Position numbers and translations under genes: made by a program
NCBI GenBank assembly: GCA_048173955.1
Contig: DBEYOB010000183.1
Span: 1-33,674 of the forward strand
Direction of reading: 5' to 3'
Length of the DNA stretch: 33,674 bases
Source: CAZUFB01 sp048173955
GTDB lineage: Bacteria > Actinomycetota > Coriobacteriia > Coriobacteriales > UMGS124
Notes under the pieces: model-generated
The model's input: only the letters and a program-made list of their open reading frames with translations
Told to the model about the DNA's origin: nothing
The model's database searches: none
In this document: piece after piece, positions 16,202 through 24,662 of the stretch
Position numbering within the stretch: the first letter of the stretch is position 1
Layout of the letters: each line of letters begins with the position of its first letter

Positions 16202-16261
16202 TTGACAGTTAATTGTCAAAAAATGCTTTTTTTGACAATTACTGCCTGGGAAAAATATACT
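16202..16261 (+). promoter_or_regulatory. Promoter of the 16312 reductase with nested palindromic operators
   Basis: TTGACA (16202), TGTCAA (16214) and TTGACA (16232) are three half-sites. The first two form an 18-bp near-perfect palindrome (16202-16219); the second and third form a perfect 14-bp stem, TAATTGTCAAAAAA (16210-16223) with TTTTTTGACAATTA (16228-16241), around a 4-base loop. The third is also the -35 (16232-16237), 18 bases from TATACT (16256-16261). A repressor bound here would block the promoter; the divergent Fic-like regulator is the natural candidate. Confidence 0.72.
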
Positions 16262-16311
16262 CTTTTCAGCCATCAAATAGATGGCAAAATCCATGATAGA
16301 AGGGGATATCT

Positions 16312-17823
16312 ATGGAATCGACTCGTAGAAATTTCATTAAAGGGGCAACACTTGCCAGCATCACCGCTATGGGCGCTGGCACGCTCGCTCATGCCGACGA
16401 GGCACAGACCGCCGTCTTCATGCCCGAAGCATGGGATGAAGAGTACGACGTGGTAATCGTCGGGGGAGGCGGATCGGGATGCGCCGCAGCCAACGGCGCC
16501 GTCAAAGCGGGCGCAAACGTCTGCGTACTCGAAAGCCAGTCAAACAACCTGGGGTCCTCGACGGCAATTTGCGGCGGCTACACCATGTTCATCGACAGCC
16601 CCCTGCAGCGAGAAAACGGCATCGAAGATTCGATCGACCAGTTCGTCGCCGACACCATGGCCTATGGCGAATCATGCAAGGAAGACGTTCTGCGTGTCTT
16701 CGCCGAACAAAGCCCTGCATACTATGATTTCGTGACCAATGAACTCGGCCTCGAATGGACGGGCGTCGTCAGCCTCTCGCCCGGCTGCAGCGTCCCCCGC
16801 ACGCTCACCTGCGATCCCCATCAGCATCAGGACCTCATCTATCAGGCGGCAGAAGACGCCGGGGTGGCCTTCAAGTTTGAGACTACCGGTAAGCGCCTGT
16901 ATGTTGATGGATCCGGCGCGGTGGTCGGCGTCCTTGCCGAAGACGCCGACGGCAATCCCCTTTCCATCAAGGCGAACAAAGGCGTGATTCTCGCCTCAGG
17001 CGGCATCACCCACAATGCCGAGATGCTCGAAGAATGCATGGTGGGCTGCAGTTCCATTCCCGCTTACTCCTGCAAAGGCCACACCGCCGAAATGCACAGG
17101 GCTGCGATGCAGGTTGGCTGCCAGATGTATGGCCGCCCCTGGCTTTATGCCGTCGAAGCCGAGTACCCCGGACACGTCCCCATGGACGCCTACGCAGAGC
17201 TCTACATGTACGGGGCCGTTGAGGTGAACATCGAGGGCAACCGTTACGTTGACGAATCCATCTACTGGGGCCCCGACCGCACACGCGCCCTGCTTGCACA
17301 GCCCGTCGATCCGGTCGACGGCATCTGCTCTTGGGAGATTATCGACGGAAAGGGTTACGACGCTGCTGTCGAGGCCGGTCCTCCCCTGGGCATCTATCCG
17401 AGTGTTGAGGAGCTGCTCGTGAGCGCCGACACCCTCGAAGAGCTCGGGGAGAAAATCAACGCTCCCCATCTTGCCGAGTCGATTGGCAAATACAACGAAG
17501 ACCTTGCCGCCAACGGCGTCGACTCCCTCTTCGGCCGCTCGACCCTGCTCGGCGAGGGCACCGGAGAGGCATGGCTGCTCGACACTCCGCCCTACTATGC
17601 CTTCAAAAACTCGCCGTGGTTCGCCTATAACCCGGCAACGTCGTTCTATGTTGATACCGAGTGCCGTGCGCTCAATTCCTATGACGAACCGGTCGAAGGC
17701 CTCTATATGGTGGGCGAAATCATGCTGCGCACCATCGTGGGCAACCACTACCAGTATGGCCTTGCCGTAGGCGGTGGATGCACGCTCGGTTTCTACTGCG
17801 GCGGACTTGTGGCGCAGCGCTAG
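16312..17823 (+). CDS. Tat-exported FAD-dependent reductase, fumarate/urocanate reductase-like
   Basis: A 503-residue FAD_binding_2 flavoprotein with a standard Tat signal (STRRNFIKG, cleavage likely after AHA near residue 28). The FAD Rossmann motif is DVVIVGGGGSGCAAANGAV near 46-64, and the C-terminal FAD segment is GLYMVGEIMLRTIVGNHYQY near 468-487. There is no FMN-binding domain, so a separate electron donor is needed. AAGGGG lies eight bases before the ATG. Codon use and GC appear somewhat lower than in the 9033 gene, suggesting a separate history. It is divergent from the Fic-like regulator and followed by a hairpin at 17857-17897, so it is probably transcribed alone. The substrate is unknown; active-site residues differ from the 13115 enzyme around the PPYYA motif (TPPYYAFKNSPW against NPPYYAAKTVPA). 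Confidence 0.87.
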   Translation: MESTRRNFIKGATLASITAMGAGTLAHADEAQTAVFMPEAWDEEYDVVIVGGGGSGCAAANGAVKAGANVCVLESQSNNLGSSTAICGGYTMFIDSPLQRENGIEDSIDQFVADTMAYGESCKEDVLRVFAEQSPAYYDFVTNELGLEWTGVVSLSPGCSVPRTLTCDPHQHQDLIYQAAEDAGVAFKFETTGKRLYVDGSGAVVGVLAEDADGNPLSIKANKGVILASGGITHNAEMLEECMVGCSSIPAYSCKGHTAEMHRAAMQVGCQMYGRPWLYAVEAEYPGHVPMDAYAELYMYGAVEVNIEGNRYVDESIYWGPDRTRALLAQPVDPVDGICSWEIIDGKGYDAAVEAGPPLGIYPSVEELLVSADTLEELGEKINAPHLAESIGKYNEDLAANGVDSLFGRSTLLGEGTGEAWLLDTPPYYAFKNSPWFAYNPATSFYVDTECRALNSYDEPVEGLYMVGEIMLRTIVGNHYQYGLAVGGGCTLGFYCGGLVAQR

Positions 17824-17856
17824 AAACGTTAGGCGGGTTCGTTTCGCGATATGCCG

Positions 17857-17897
17857 TGGGTGGGCCCTTGCTTCCATTTTGGATCAGGGCCCACCCA
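17857..17897. terminator. Strong hairpin after the 16312 reductase
   Basis: TGGGTGGGCCCT (17857-17868) pairs perfectly with AGGGCCCACCCA (17886-17897) over a 17-base loop. It begins 34 bases after the reductase stop. There is no T-run, so it may stop transcription poorly or protect the 3' end; a rho-independent role is likely but not certain. Confidence 0.5.
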
Positions 17898-17958
17898 TAT
17901 GAACCGCGTCCGACATGTGGACTGCGCGATCTGTGACCCGTCGCGGCCCGACCCCGCT

Positions 17959-17994
17959 GCAAGCCCAGCTCTTGCCGCAAGCCCGGCTCTTCGG
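17959..17994. repeat. Two tandem 18-bp direct repeats
   Basis: GCAAGCCCAGCTCTTGCC (17959-17976) is followed at once by GCAAGCCCGGCTCTTCGG (17977-17994), 15 of 18 bases the same, with a partial third unit after it. It is in the 483-base gap 17824-18306, where no gene is seen. Function unknown. Confidence 0.5.
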
Positions 17995-18031
17995 TCCGCA
18001 GCCCGGCACCGTCACAAGCCAGAGCCCGCGT

Positions 18032-18198
18032 TGTCTGAAAAAATAGCAGTTACGTACGATTGGGGAGCCGCGTTAGACAACCGCATGGGGCTTGATCGTG
18101 GACTAGTTTTGCGTTTACGAAATTCTACCTTGCACCGCCCGTCCCGCGGTCCTCCGGGACCTGACCGTAATCGTTCTCAACGCGTGATTTTTCAGACA
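18032..18198. repeat. Short element with TGTCTGAAAAA terminal inverted repeats
   Basis: TGTCTGAAAAA at 18032 is matched exactly by TTTTTCAGACA ending at 18198, and about 30 bases at each end remain similar when inverted, sharing ACGATT near position 26-30. The 167-base unit carries no gene. The interior has CCCGCGGTCC/GGACC-like pairing around 18140-18170. A MITE-like insertion is possible; no target duplication is evident. Confidence 0.45.
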
Positions 18199-18306
18199 TC
18201 CGCCAAGTTCGGACGCCCGCCAGCCCCAGGCTCCCCCACGCGCCCGGATCCCCGCGCACCCGGCGTCGCCGCAAGCCTCCGCGTGCCCGGCGCTGTCCGC
18301 CGACCG

Positions 18307-19692
18307 TCAGCGCACGCCGACCTCCGCGAGCATCTTCGCCACGTTGTCGCGCGCCCTGAACTGCTCCTCCCACACACGCCGGGACGCACGGCGCATCTCG
18401 AGGCGCCTCCCCTCCCCCAACGCCATGAACCGCACGATGGCGTCGGCCAGCATGCGCTCGTCGAGGTCGGGCGGCAGCAGAAAGCCGTTTTCGCCGTCGC
18501 GGACAATCTCGGGGATGCCGCCCACGGAGGTCGCCACGACCGGGGTGCCGAACCCGCACGCCTCCATGATGGACAGGGGCAACCCCTCGGTCGTCGAGAC
18601 GTTGACGAACAGGTCGAAGCGCCGCTTCGCATATGCGTCAAGCAGGGCGGCGTGGGGCACGCGGCCGCACAGCTCGGCACGCACCGCGGCATACCGGTCC
18701 GTCACGGCGCGCACGGTGTCCATCGTCGCGCCGTCCCCGTAGTGAGTCCACGCGACGGCGACCCCCGCGGCGTCGAGCACGCCGAGCGCCCGGGCAATCA
18801 GGTCGACGCGCTTGAGGTCGACCATGCGGGAGCAGGAGAGAATCCGGAAGGGGCCGCTCCCGGCGGACGACACCCCCTCGGCAGGCACGTCGGGCGTCCC
18901 GAGGCACGACGGCGCGATTGCATCGCCGTGGCCCGGGTGGCGACCGTCGAGATAGCGCGCCCCGTTGCGCGAGCATGGGAAGACGCGGTCGAGACCCTCG
19001 AGCAGATAGTCGCGAAATGGCAGGTAGCCGAGCCGGTTGCGCTCCTCGTAGAGGTCGTAGCCGTGCGCCCGCGAAAACGCAACGACGCCCGGGTGCGCCT
19101 CCCGGTACCACGCCAGGGCCAGCGCCGATTCCAGGAACCAGAAGCTGTAGCAGTGGGTCGGCTCGAAACGGTGCCTGCGCAGCGTCGCCTCGATCAGCAG
19201 GAGCCTGCGGGCGGCGTCGAACGCGAAAGCGTCCCGGCTCGCCGCACGCGCCCCGGAGTACGCCGGCTCCAGGGCGATGGCGGCCTGCATCGGACGCGGC
19301 GGAGCCAGGCGCACCCCAACCCCCGCGACCTTCCGAACGGCGCGCGCCGCGGTGCGCGCCACGACGCGGCATGCGCGCGCGGCCAGCCGATCCCCATGCG
19401 GAACCGCCCAACCGCCCGCCACAGCGGACCCCACCGCACCGGGTCCCGTCGCGCCCCCGCGGCACACGCCCCCGGGCACCACGCACCCGATTCCCGCGGC
19501 GCGCACATTGCCGGGAAGGGGGACGGTCGGAACCGCCGCAGGCACAATCGCGTCGGCGATGACGAGCACCTCGTCGAAGCGCTCGGCAAGCAGCCCTATC
19601 TCCGTCTCGAGGTACGCCTCGGCCGCCACGGCGCCGTCGTCGAACGGGAACCGCTGGCACACAAGCAGCAGCCGCCTCCCCGCGCCCGTCAC
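18307..19692 (-). CDS. Glycosyltransferase family 4
   Basis: A 461-residue GT-B fold enzyme that transfers a sugar from a nucleotide donor to a growing surface glycan. The C-terminal half carries the GT4 pattern: FRILSCSRMVDLKRVDLIA at 282-300 with the phosphate-binding Lys, and the E-x7-E motif EGLPLSIMEACGFGTPVVA starting at Glu369. The N-terminal Rossmann half is GC-rich with long Ala/Arg stretches. The GTG at 19692 overlaps the stop of the upstream family-2 glycosyltransferase by four bases (GTGA), so the two are translated together; a longer frame upstream lies inside the neighbouring gene and is not real. Donor and acceptor sugars are not known. Confidence 0.85.
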   Translation of the reverse strand: MTGAGRRLLLVCQRFPFDDGAVAAEAYLETEIGLLAERFDEVLVIADAIVPAAVPTVPLPGNVRAAGIGCVVPGGVCRGGATGPGAVGSAVAGGWAVPHGDRLAARACRVVARTAARAVRKVAGVGVRLAPPRPMQAAIALEPAYSGARAASRDAFAFDAARRLLLIEATLRRHRFEPTHCYSFWFLESALALAWYREAHPGVVAFSRAHGYDLYEERNRLGYLPFRDYLLEGLDRVFPCSRNGARYLDGRHPGHGDAIAPSCLGTPDVPAEGVSSAGSGPFRILSCSRMVDLKRVDLIARALGVLDAAGVAVAWTHYGDGATMDTVRAVTDRYAAVRAELCGRVPHAALLDAYAKRRFDLFVNVSTTEGLPLSIMEACGFGTPVVATSVGGIPEIVRDGENGFLLPPDLDERMLADAIVRFMALGEGRRLEMRRASRRVWEEQFRARDNVAKMLAEVGVR

Positions 19693-20927
19693 AGCCCGAC
19701 CGCCGCCGCGGCCATGAGCCGGAGTACCCCCGCCCACGCGACGATCCGCGGCGTGCGGCCGGCCGTCCGCTCCCGACGCTGGCCGCGGACGGACCACGCG
19801 AGCCCCTGGGGCGACACGTTGAGGTAGCACCAGCGCAGCAGCCAGAACTTCAGGAGCTCCTTGGGCCCGAACCGCAGGGCAACGCAGGGGCCGCACGCGC
19901 GCGCGAACGAACCCTCAATCTCGCGGTACAGCGCCAGGAGCAGGGCGATGTCGCCAGGGTCGCGCGCGTCGCGCGCCATGCCCCACACCGCACCGACGTA
20001 CTGGCAGCGGAACGAGTCGCCGACCGCGTCGCCCCGACCGCGGCGAACGATCTCGTCGAAGGCCGCCCTGCGCGCCTGGATCGAGCAGGTCGGATGCCTC
20101 CCCCTGCCGTCCTGGAGGCTCGTGCCCGACCCCACGCGGTAGCGCACGAGCACCTCGTCGAGGAAGTACGCCCGCGACGACAGCGCCGCCGTCACGAGCG
20201 TGAAGTAGACGTCGTTGCTCACGGGGATGCTCTGGAAGGCGACCCGTACCGATTCGACGTACTCCCTGCGGTACATCTTGTCCCACGGGGCCGTGGTGAC
20301 GGCGCGGCACAGGTCGGGCAGGTAGCGCCGCGCCTCCTGCAAGCCCTTGAACCGCAGGCGCGGCGAGCCGTCGGGAATCGGGACGCCCGTCTCGGAGTTG
20401 AAGCTGAGGTGGCGGCAGAGGCAGAAGTCGGCCCCGCTCTCGTCGAGGCAGGCGACCATCCGCCCGAACATGACCCGCTCGAACAGGTCGTCGCCGTCAA
20501 GGAACAGCAGGTAGGTGCCGGTCGCCATGCCCATGCCCCGGTTGCGGGCCGCCGCCGCGCCGCAATGCTCCTGACGGACGTAGCGGAACCGCCCGTCTTG
20601 GCACGCGACGCCCTGGGCGACCTGCGCCGTGCCGTCGACGCTGCCGTCGTCCACCAGGATGACCTCGTAGTCGGCGAGCGTCTGCGCACGGATCGACGCG
20701 AGCGCCTGGGGCAGGTAGGCCGCCACGTTGTAGAGGGTGATGACGACGGAGAGGATGGGGCTATGAGGAGACGCGCAACCCGAGGGGGCTGCTGAGCCTA
20801 TTGGGGATGAGGGACCTGAGGAAGATGCAGGGCCTGAAGGGGATACGAGACCCGAGGGGGACACGAAATCTGGGGACACAGAGCCCAACGGCGCGCGGTT
20901 CGGGGGCACGGAGCTCGGAGACCGCAT
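19689..20927 (-). CDS. Glycosyltransferase family 2 with Ser/Pro-rich N-terminal tail
   Basis: A 412-residue protein. Residues 57-260 are a GT-A domain: SPILSVVITLYNVAAYLP, the nucleotide-binding VDDGSVDG at 92-99, and the DxD metal site DGDD at 144-147. The C-terminal part (about 300-412) is basic and partly hydrophobic, ending in a short membrane-like helix. Residues 14-56 are an odd low-complexity tail of repeated SPSG, SSSG and SPIG units not normal for the family. The ATG at 20927 has AAGGA seven bases upstream, so the tail seems to be translated; no other Met lies before the domain. It is coupled to the family-4 enzyme downstream. The sugar used is unknown. Confidence 0.83.
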   Translation of the reverse strand: MRSPSSVPPNRAPLGSVSPDFVSPSGLVSPSGPASSSGPSSPIGSAAPSGCASPHSPILSVVITLYNVAAYLPQALASIRAQTLADYEVILVDDGSVDGTAQVAQGVACQDGRFRYVRQEHCGAAAARNRGMGMATGTYLLFLDGDDLFERVMFGRMVACLDESGADFCLCRHLSFNSETGVPIPDGSPRLRFKGLQEARRYLPDLCRAVTTAPWDKMYRREYVESVRVAFQSIPVSNDVYFTLVTAALSSRAYFLDEVLVRYRVGSGTSLQDGRGRHPTCSIQARRAAFDEIVRRGRGDAVGDSFRCQYVGAVWGMARDARDPGDIALLLALYREIEGSFARACGPCVALRFGPKELLKFWLLRWCYLNVSPQGLAWSVRGQRRERTAGRTPRIVAWAGVLRLMAAAAVGL

Positions 20928-21048
20928 CTCCCTTTCCTTCCATCGACGGCGGTACCGGCAAAGACCGCGTCAAGGAAGATGGCGCAGGGCAAAGCCTCTG
21001 CAAACGATTCTATGATGTAATAATTAATTCGATTTTAGTAAAAATTAG

Positions 21049-21090
21049 TATTCCATCGAACCTATCACAACTATCGCCTGTGATGGAATT
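21049..21090 (-). terminator. Probable terminator of the UDP-glucose dehydrogenase gene
   Basis: On the minus strand ATTCCATC and GATGGAAT (8 bp) enclose a loop with a second small stem (TCACA/TGTGA), and are followed by ACTAATTTTTACT. It lies about 50 bases after the ugd stop. The rest of 20928-21140 is AT-rich and probably also contains the promoter of the glycosyltransferase pair. Confidence 0.4.
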
Positions 21091-21140
21091 GACGGCCGAC
21101 AACGCATGCGGCCGGGGTTGGTTTGCCTGTGCTGTATTAG

Positions 21141-22361
21141 TTAATCCCTCCTAAACAGATCCCTCGTGTACACCTTGCCCGCCACGTCGGCCAGCTCGGG
21201 GCTCCAGCGGTTGGCGACGATGAGGTCGCAGCGGGACTTGAAGGACTCCAGGTCGTGCGTCACCTCCGAGCCGAAGAACTCGGGGGCGTCCAGGGTGGGC
21301 TCGTAGACAAGCACCGGGACCCCCTTGGCCTTGACCCTCTTCATGACGCCCTGGACGCTGGAGGCGCGGAAGTTGTCCGAGCCCGACTTCATCGTGAGGC
21401 GGTAGACGCCCACCAGGGGGCGCTCAATCCCCTCGACGCGCTTCAGGACCTCCTCGGCCACGAAGTCCTTGCGGGTGCGGTTGGCCTCCACGATGGCGGC
21501 CATCAGGTTCTGGGGGACGTCCGCGTAGTTGGCCAGGAGCTGCTTTGTGTCCTTGGGCAGGCAGTAGCCGCCGTATCCGAAGGAGGGGTTGTTGTAGTGC
21601 GCGCCGATCCTGGGGTCGGCGCAGACCCCCTCGATGATCCTCGCGGCGTCAAGCCCGCGGGAGGCGGCGTAGGTGTCCAGCTCGTTGAAGTAGGCCACGC
21701 GGAGCGCCAGGTAGGTGTTGGCGAACAGCTTCACGGCCTCGGCCTCGGTGGAGCCCATGACGAGCACGGGCACATTCTTATCCTCAGCACCCTCGGCGAG
21801 CAGGCCCGCGAAGGCCTCCGCCGCCCCGCGGGCGTCCCAGCCCGCAGGTGCGCCCTTGGGCACCCCCACGACGATCCTGCTGGGGTGCAGGTTGTCGTAG
21901 AGCGCCCTGCCCTCGCGCAGGAACTCGGGGGAGAACAGGAACCGCCCGCCGGGGTACCTCGCGCACAGCGACTCCGCGTAGCCCACCGGCACGGTGGACT
22001 TCACGACCATGGCGGCGTTGGGGTTCACCTTGAGCACGAGCTCGACGACCTGCTCCACGTAGCTCGTGTCGAAGAAGTTCCTCTTCGGGTCGTAGTTGGT
22101 GGGCGTGGACACCACCACCAGCTCGGCCCCCCGGTATGCCGTCTCCCCGTCCAGGGTGGGGCGCAGGTCGAGCGGACGCTCCCCCGACTTCGCCTTGGCC
22201 AGGAACTCCTCGATCTCGGGGTCGCGGATGGGCGACTCCCACCCCTGCAGCATCTCGACCTTCTCGGCCACCACGTCCACGGCGCTCACGCGGTGGTGCC
22301 GGCTCAGCAGCACGGCCAGCGAAAGCCCGACGTACCCGGTTCCTGCGACTGCGATGTTCAC
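21141..22361 (-). CDS. ugd: UDP-glucose 6-dehydrogenase
   Basis: A 406-residue enzyme that oxidises UDP-glucose to UDP-glucuronate with two NAD+, supplying uronic acid for surface polysaccharide. The N-terminal NAD motif is VAGTGYVG at 5-12, the linker STVPVGYAE is at 122-130, the catalytic cysteine is in FGYGGYCLPKD (Cys267), and the C-terminal UDP-binding domain includes YRLTMKSGSDNFR near 320-332. This last form resembles the streptococcal HasB and related group. The GTG at 22361 is chosen because GGAG lies seven bases upstream and the protein then starts directly at the Rossmann strand; the longer frame reaching 22628 runs into the repeat element. It stands alone, facing the same way as the glycosyltransferase genes. 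Confidence 0.93.
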   Translation of the reverse strand: MNIAVAGTGYVGLSLAVLLSRHHRVSAVDVVAEKVEMLQGWESPIRDPEIEEFLAKAKSGERPLDLRPTLDGETAYRGAELVVVSTPTNYDPKRNFFDTSYVEQVVELVLKVNPNAAMVVKSTVPVGYAESLCARYPGGRFLFSPEFLREGRALYDNLHPSRIVVGVPKGAPAGWDARGAAEAFAGLLAEGAEDKNVPVLVMGSTEAEAVKLFANTYLALRVAYFNELDTYAASRGLDAARIIEGVCADPRIGAHYNNPSFGYGGYCLPKDTKQLLANYADVPQNLMAAIVEANRTRKDFVAEEVLKRVEGIERPLVGVYRLTMKSGSDNFRASSVQGVMKRVKAKGVPVLVYEPTLDAPEFFGSEVTHDLESFKSRCDLIVANRWSPELADVAGKVYTRDLFRRD

Positions 22362-22493
22362 CGCTCCGCCCCCTCGCCAGATGCCCGATACAGAGATATG
22401 CCGAGGGCACGAGTTCAGTTTGGCGTCATTTCCGCAGGTGACAGCGATAAACCGCCGTCGCACCGTCAAAAGCACATTGAACCCAGCCGCCCT

Positions 22494-22770
22494 CGCGTGA
22501 CAGGAACCGGCGTTCGGCGATACCTTTTTCGCCACTGTGTACGAGTTGACGGTTTTGATAATATGAGAAGGAGAACGGAGTGATTGGGACGCAAAACGTC
22601 TACCAGGAGTTTTGCCAACCGACAGCAAGCAGCTTCCTTAAAGGCTTCCCGCGGAGACCCGGAAGGGGCGGCTTTGCCGCCCCTTCCGTCGGTTCGAATC
22701 GTACACTACGGCGAAAAAGGTAGGCTGACACCGCGTTACCTGACACGCGGGCCCTGTCAGGCGGGCGCCA
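22494..22770. repeat. Terminal-inverted-repeat element, copy 1
   Basis: About 277 bases, recognisably the same as 24663-24940 in the same orientation along the whole length. Its ends are inverted repeats of about 50 bases: ACCTTTTTCGCC with TGTGTACGA on the left and GTACACTACGGCGAAAAAGG on the right. The centre holds a perfect 11-bp hairpin (GGAAGGGGCGG 22661-22671, loop CTTTG, complement 22677-22687) and GCAAAAC/GTTTTGC around 22591-22614. No gene fits. The form suggests a MITE moved by a transposase elsewhere; that is inference. Confidence 0.78.
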
Positions 22771-23082
22771 CCCCGTAGGCGGTGGTGCGGCACAGCAGCA
22801 CGGCACGGCCCATACCATCGCAAAACCATTCGGCCACCTTGACTCGCCGACATGAGGGGGGCGTACATTATTCGCGCGATGAGGCTCGGCGACGACACGT
22901 CCGTTTGTCGCCCACCAGCACCGTTACGTGGCCGTCGAAGTCAACCGCATGGTGTTCGGACTGGTGGAAGTTGGTAAGCTCGAGCCGTCTGGAGCCTGAG
23001 CGCAAAAGCCATGGCGACTTCCTGGAACGTGCGGCGGGTGTCGGACAGCATCGGTGTTTCGACCCGGCGGCCAATCGGTGCG
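22771..23082. other. Gap with no recognisable gene, possibly gene remnants
   Basis: Between the first repeat element and the ATPase stop there is no complete gene that I trust. On the minus strand short peptide-like pieces in changing frames (for example DFDGHVTVLVGDKRT and RTFQEVAMAFALRLQ) look more like coding sequence than chance, so a decayed gene is possible. I cannot name it. Confidence 0.35.
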
Positions 23083-24480
23083 CTATATGCAATACGACAT
23101 ATACAGTGGTAGATACGCGCGATGCCCCTCCACCTTAAGCTGCCTGGGATACAGGACAATCTCATCCCCCACCCGCTTCGGCCACCGTTTCTTGAAATCG
23201 TCCAAAGAAACTGTCGAGTAACGCTTTCCCGATTTGACCTCGACGGGACAGACGCGAAGTTTGCCCGCCGCGTCAGAGAAACCCTTGGTGATGAGAAAAT
23301 CGATCTCGCGAGGACGCGGCTTCTTGGGGCTTCCATCAGGGCTTGCGGAAGACTCTTCCCACGTGTGGTAAAACAGTTCCCGCCCCCCAGCTCGCAGCTG
23401 CTGCGCCACGACGTTTTCGACGAACATCCCCCTGTTGATTGATACCTCGCCAAACTGAAGCGCCCGATAAACCTGGCGCACGTCGGCGCCATCGGCAAAC
23501 GCATGGCTCACCAACAAACCCGTGTCAGCCATATAACACTTGAAGTTCCCCTCGTCCTCCGTGAGACGAAACCCGACGTTGGGATCGGTGCATCGTCGGC
23601 AGAAGTTGACAGTATGGGAGTCCTCCAGCCACGACAGAGCCGACTCGAACCCACGGTATCGCGCCGATTTGGATACCGAGCTCAGCATGAAACGCTTGCT
23701 CCCCTTTGAAAGCTGCCCCGGTATCTGGCGCCAAATCGCGCGAGCCTTGTCGGCACACGTTCCGCCGAATTTTTGGATATCCTCATCGTACAACCTCAGA
23801 ATGAGGCGCTTCTCTTTATCGCACCGGGCGAAGTCCCCCGTCGCGACAAACACAGCAACAGGACGCGGCATACCGCCCACAAGCATGTATTCGTCAAACA
23901 GACGGCACGCGAGATTATGGATAGACGGGGGCAGCGGTTCGAGGGACTCACGGCTTCGGCGTATTTCATCCGCAAGCATTCTACGGCCGCAAGCCCACAG
24001 GTATTCTTCGAAGTCAAGCGGGTTGAGGCGTATCCGTTCTTCTTCGGAAGGGATGACGATGCTCTCGGAATTCTTCTTGATTGAAACGAGCGAACCGGTT
24101 TCAACATAGTCGTAGCGGCCGTCCGCAACCAAATGTTTGATCTCTTCGCGCGCTAAGGGGAACCTCTGCACCTCATCGAACACGACGAGGGAATCCCGTT
24201 CACGCAGCTCGACACCGAAGTAAAGCTGCAACATGCGAAGAAGAACAGGCGTGTCGCCACAATGGTTGCGAAATATGTCGAGCACCTGCTTGTCGACATG
24301 GCCAAAATCGATATACAGTGTGCTTCCATACTCCCGAGCCGCGAACTCCTTGACCAGCGTGGTCTTACCGACACGGCGCGCCCCTTCAACGAGCATCGCC
24401 GTTTGACCATGCGATTCCTTTTTCCAATCGAGAAGGCGACGATAGGCTTTGCGCTCAAATATTACGTTTGCCTCTCCCAC
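23083..24480 (-). CDS. AAA-family ATPase with DUF4143 C-terminal domain
   Basis: A 465-residue protein of the large, poorly understood AAA_14/DUF4143 group. The Walker A motif is GARRVGKTT at 33-41, Walker B is LVVFDEVQ at 98-105, and the C-terminal DUF4143 domain includes REIDFLITKG and VCPVEVKSGKRY, a PD-(D/E)xK-nuclease-like pattern (D, then E-x-K) of unclear activity. Family members are common in anaerobes and some bear on plasmids or defence regions, but no function is established. The GTG at 24480 is preferred because AGGTG lies six bases upstream; an earlier GTG at 24489 is possible. It is bracketed by the two repeat elements and has moderately lower GC than its neighbours, which fits acquisition. 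Confidence 0.82.
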   Translation of the reverse strand: MGEANVIFERKAYRRLLDWKKESHGQTAMLVEGARRVGKTTLVKEFAAREYGSTLYIDFGHVDKQVLDIFRNHCGDTPVLLRMLQLYFGVELRERDSLVVFDEVQRFPLAREEIKHLVADGRYDYVETGSLVSIKKNSESIVIPSEEERIRLNPLDFEEYLWACGRRMLADEIRRSRESLEPLPPSIHNLACRLFDEYMLVGGMPRPVAVFVATGDFARCDKEKRLILRLYDEDIQKFGGTCADKARAIWRQIPGQLSKGSKRFMLSSVSKSARYRGFESALSWLEDSHTVNFCRRCTDPNVGFRLTEDEGNFKCYMADTGLLVSHAFADGADVRQVYRALQFGEVSINRGMFVENVVAQQLRAGGRELFYHTWEESSASPDGSPKKPRPREIDFLITKGFSDAAGKLRVCPVEVKSGKRYSTVSLDDFKKRWPKRVGDEIVLYPRQLKVEGHRAYLPLYMSYCI

Positions 24481-24662
24481 CTTTATCACCTCGCTATTTG
24501 CACGGAATCCGCCTCTTGTGTTACCTCATTATTGCACGAAATTCGTTGATAAGTTAGGAGTGAATTGACACGTTTTCCGTAGTTTGGATGCGCAGGGAGT
24601 TATCGCCAACAATAAACCCCGGCACCACATGCACATAGCGCCACCTCAAGACGGGCAACCTC

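Noticed and set aside
22782..23138. 118-codon plus-strand frame
   Set aside because: No recognisable domain or ribosome site, and it overlaps the end of the ATPase gene.
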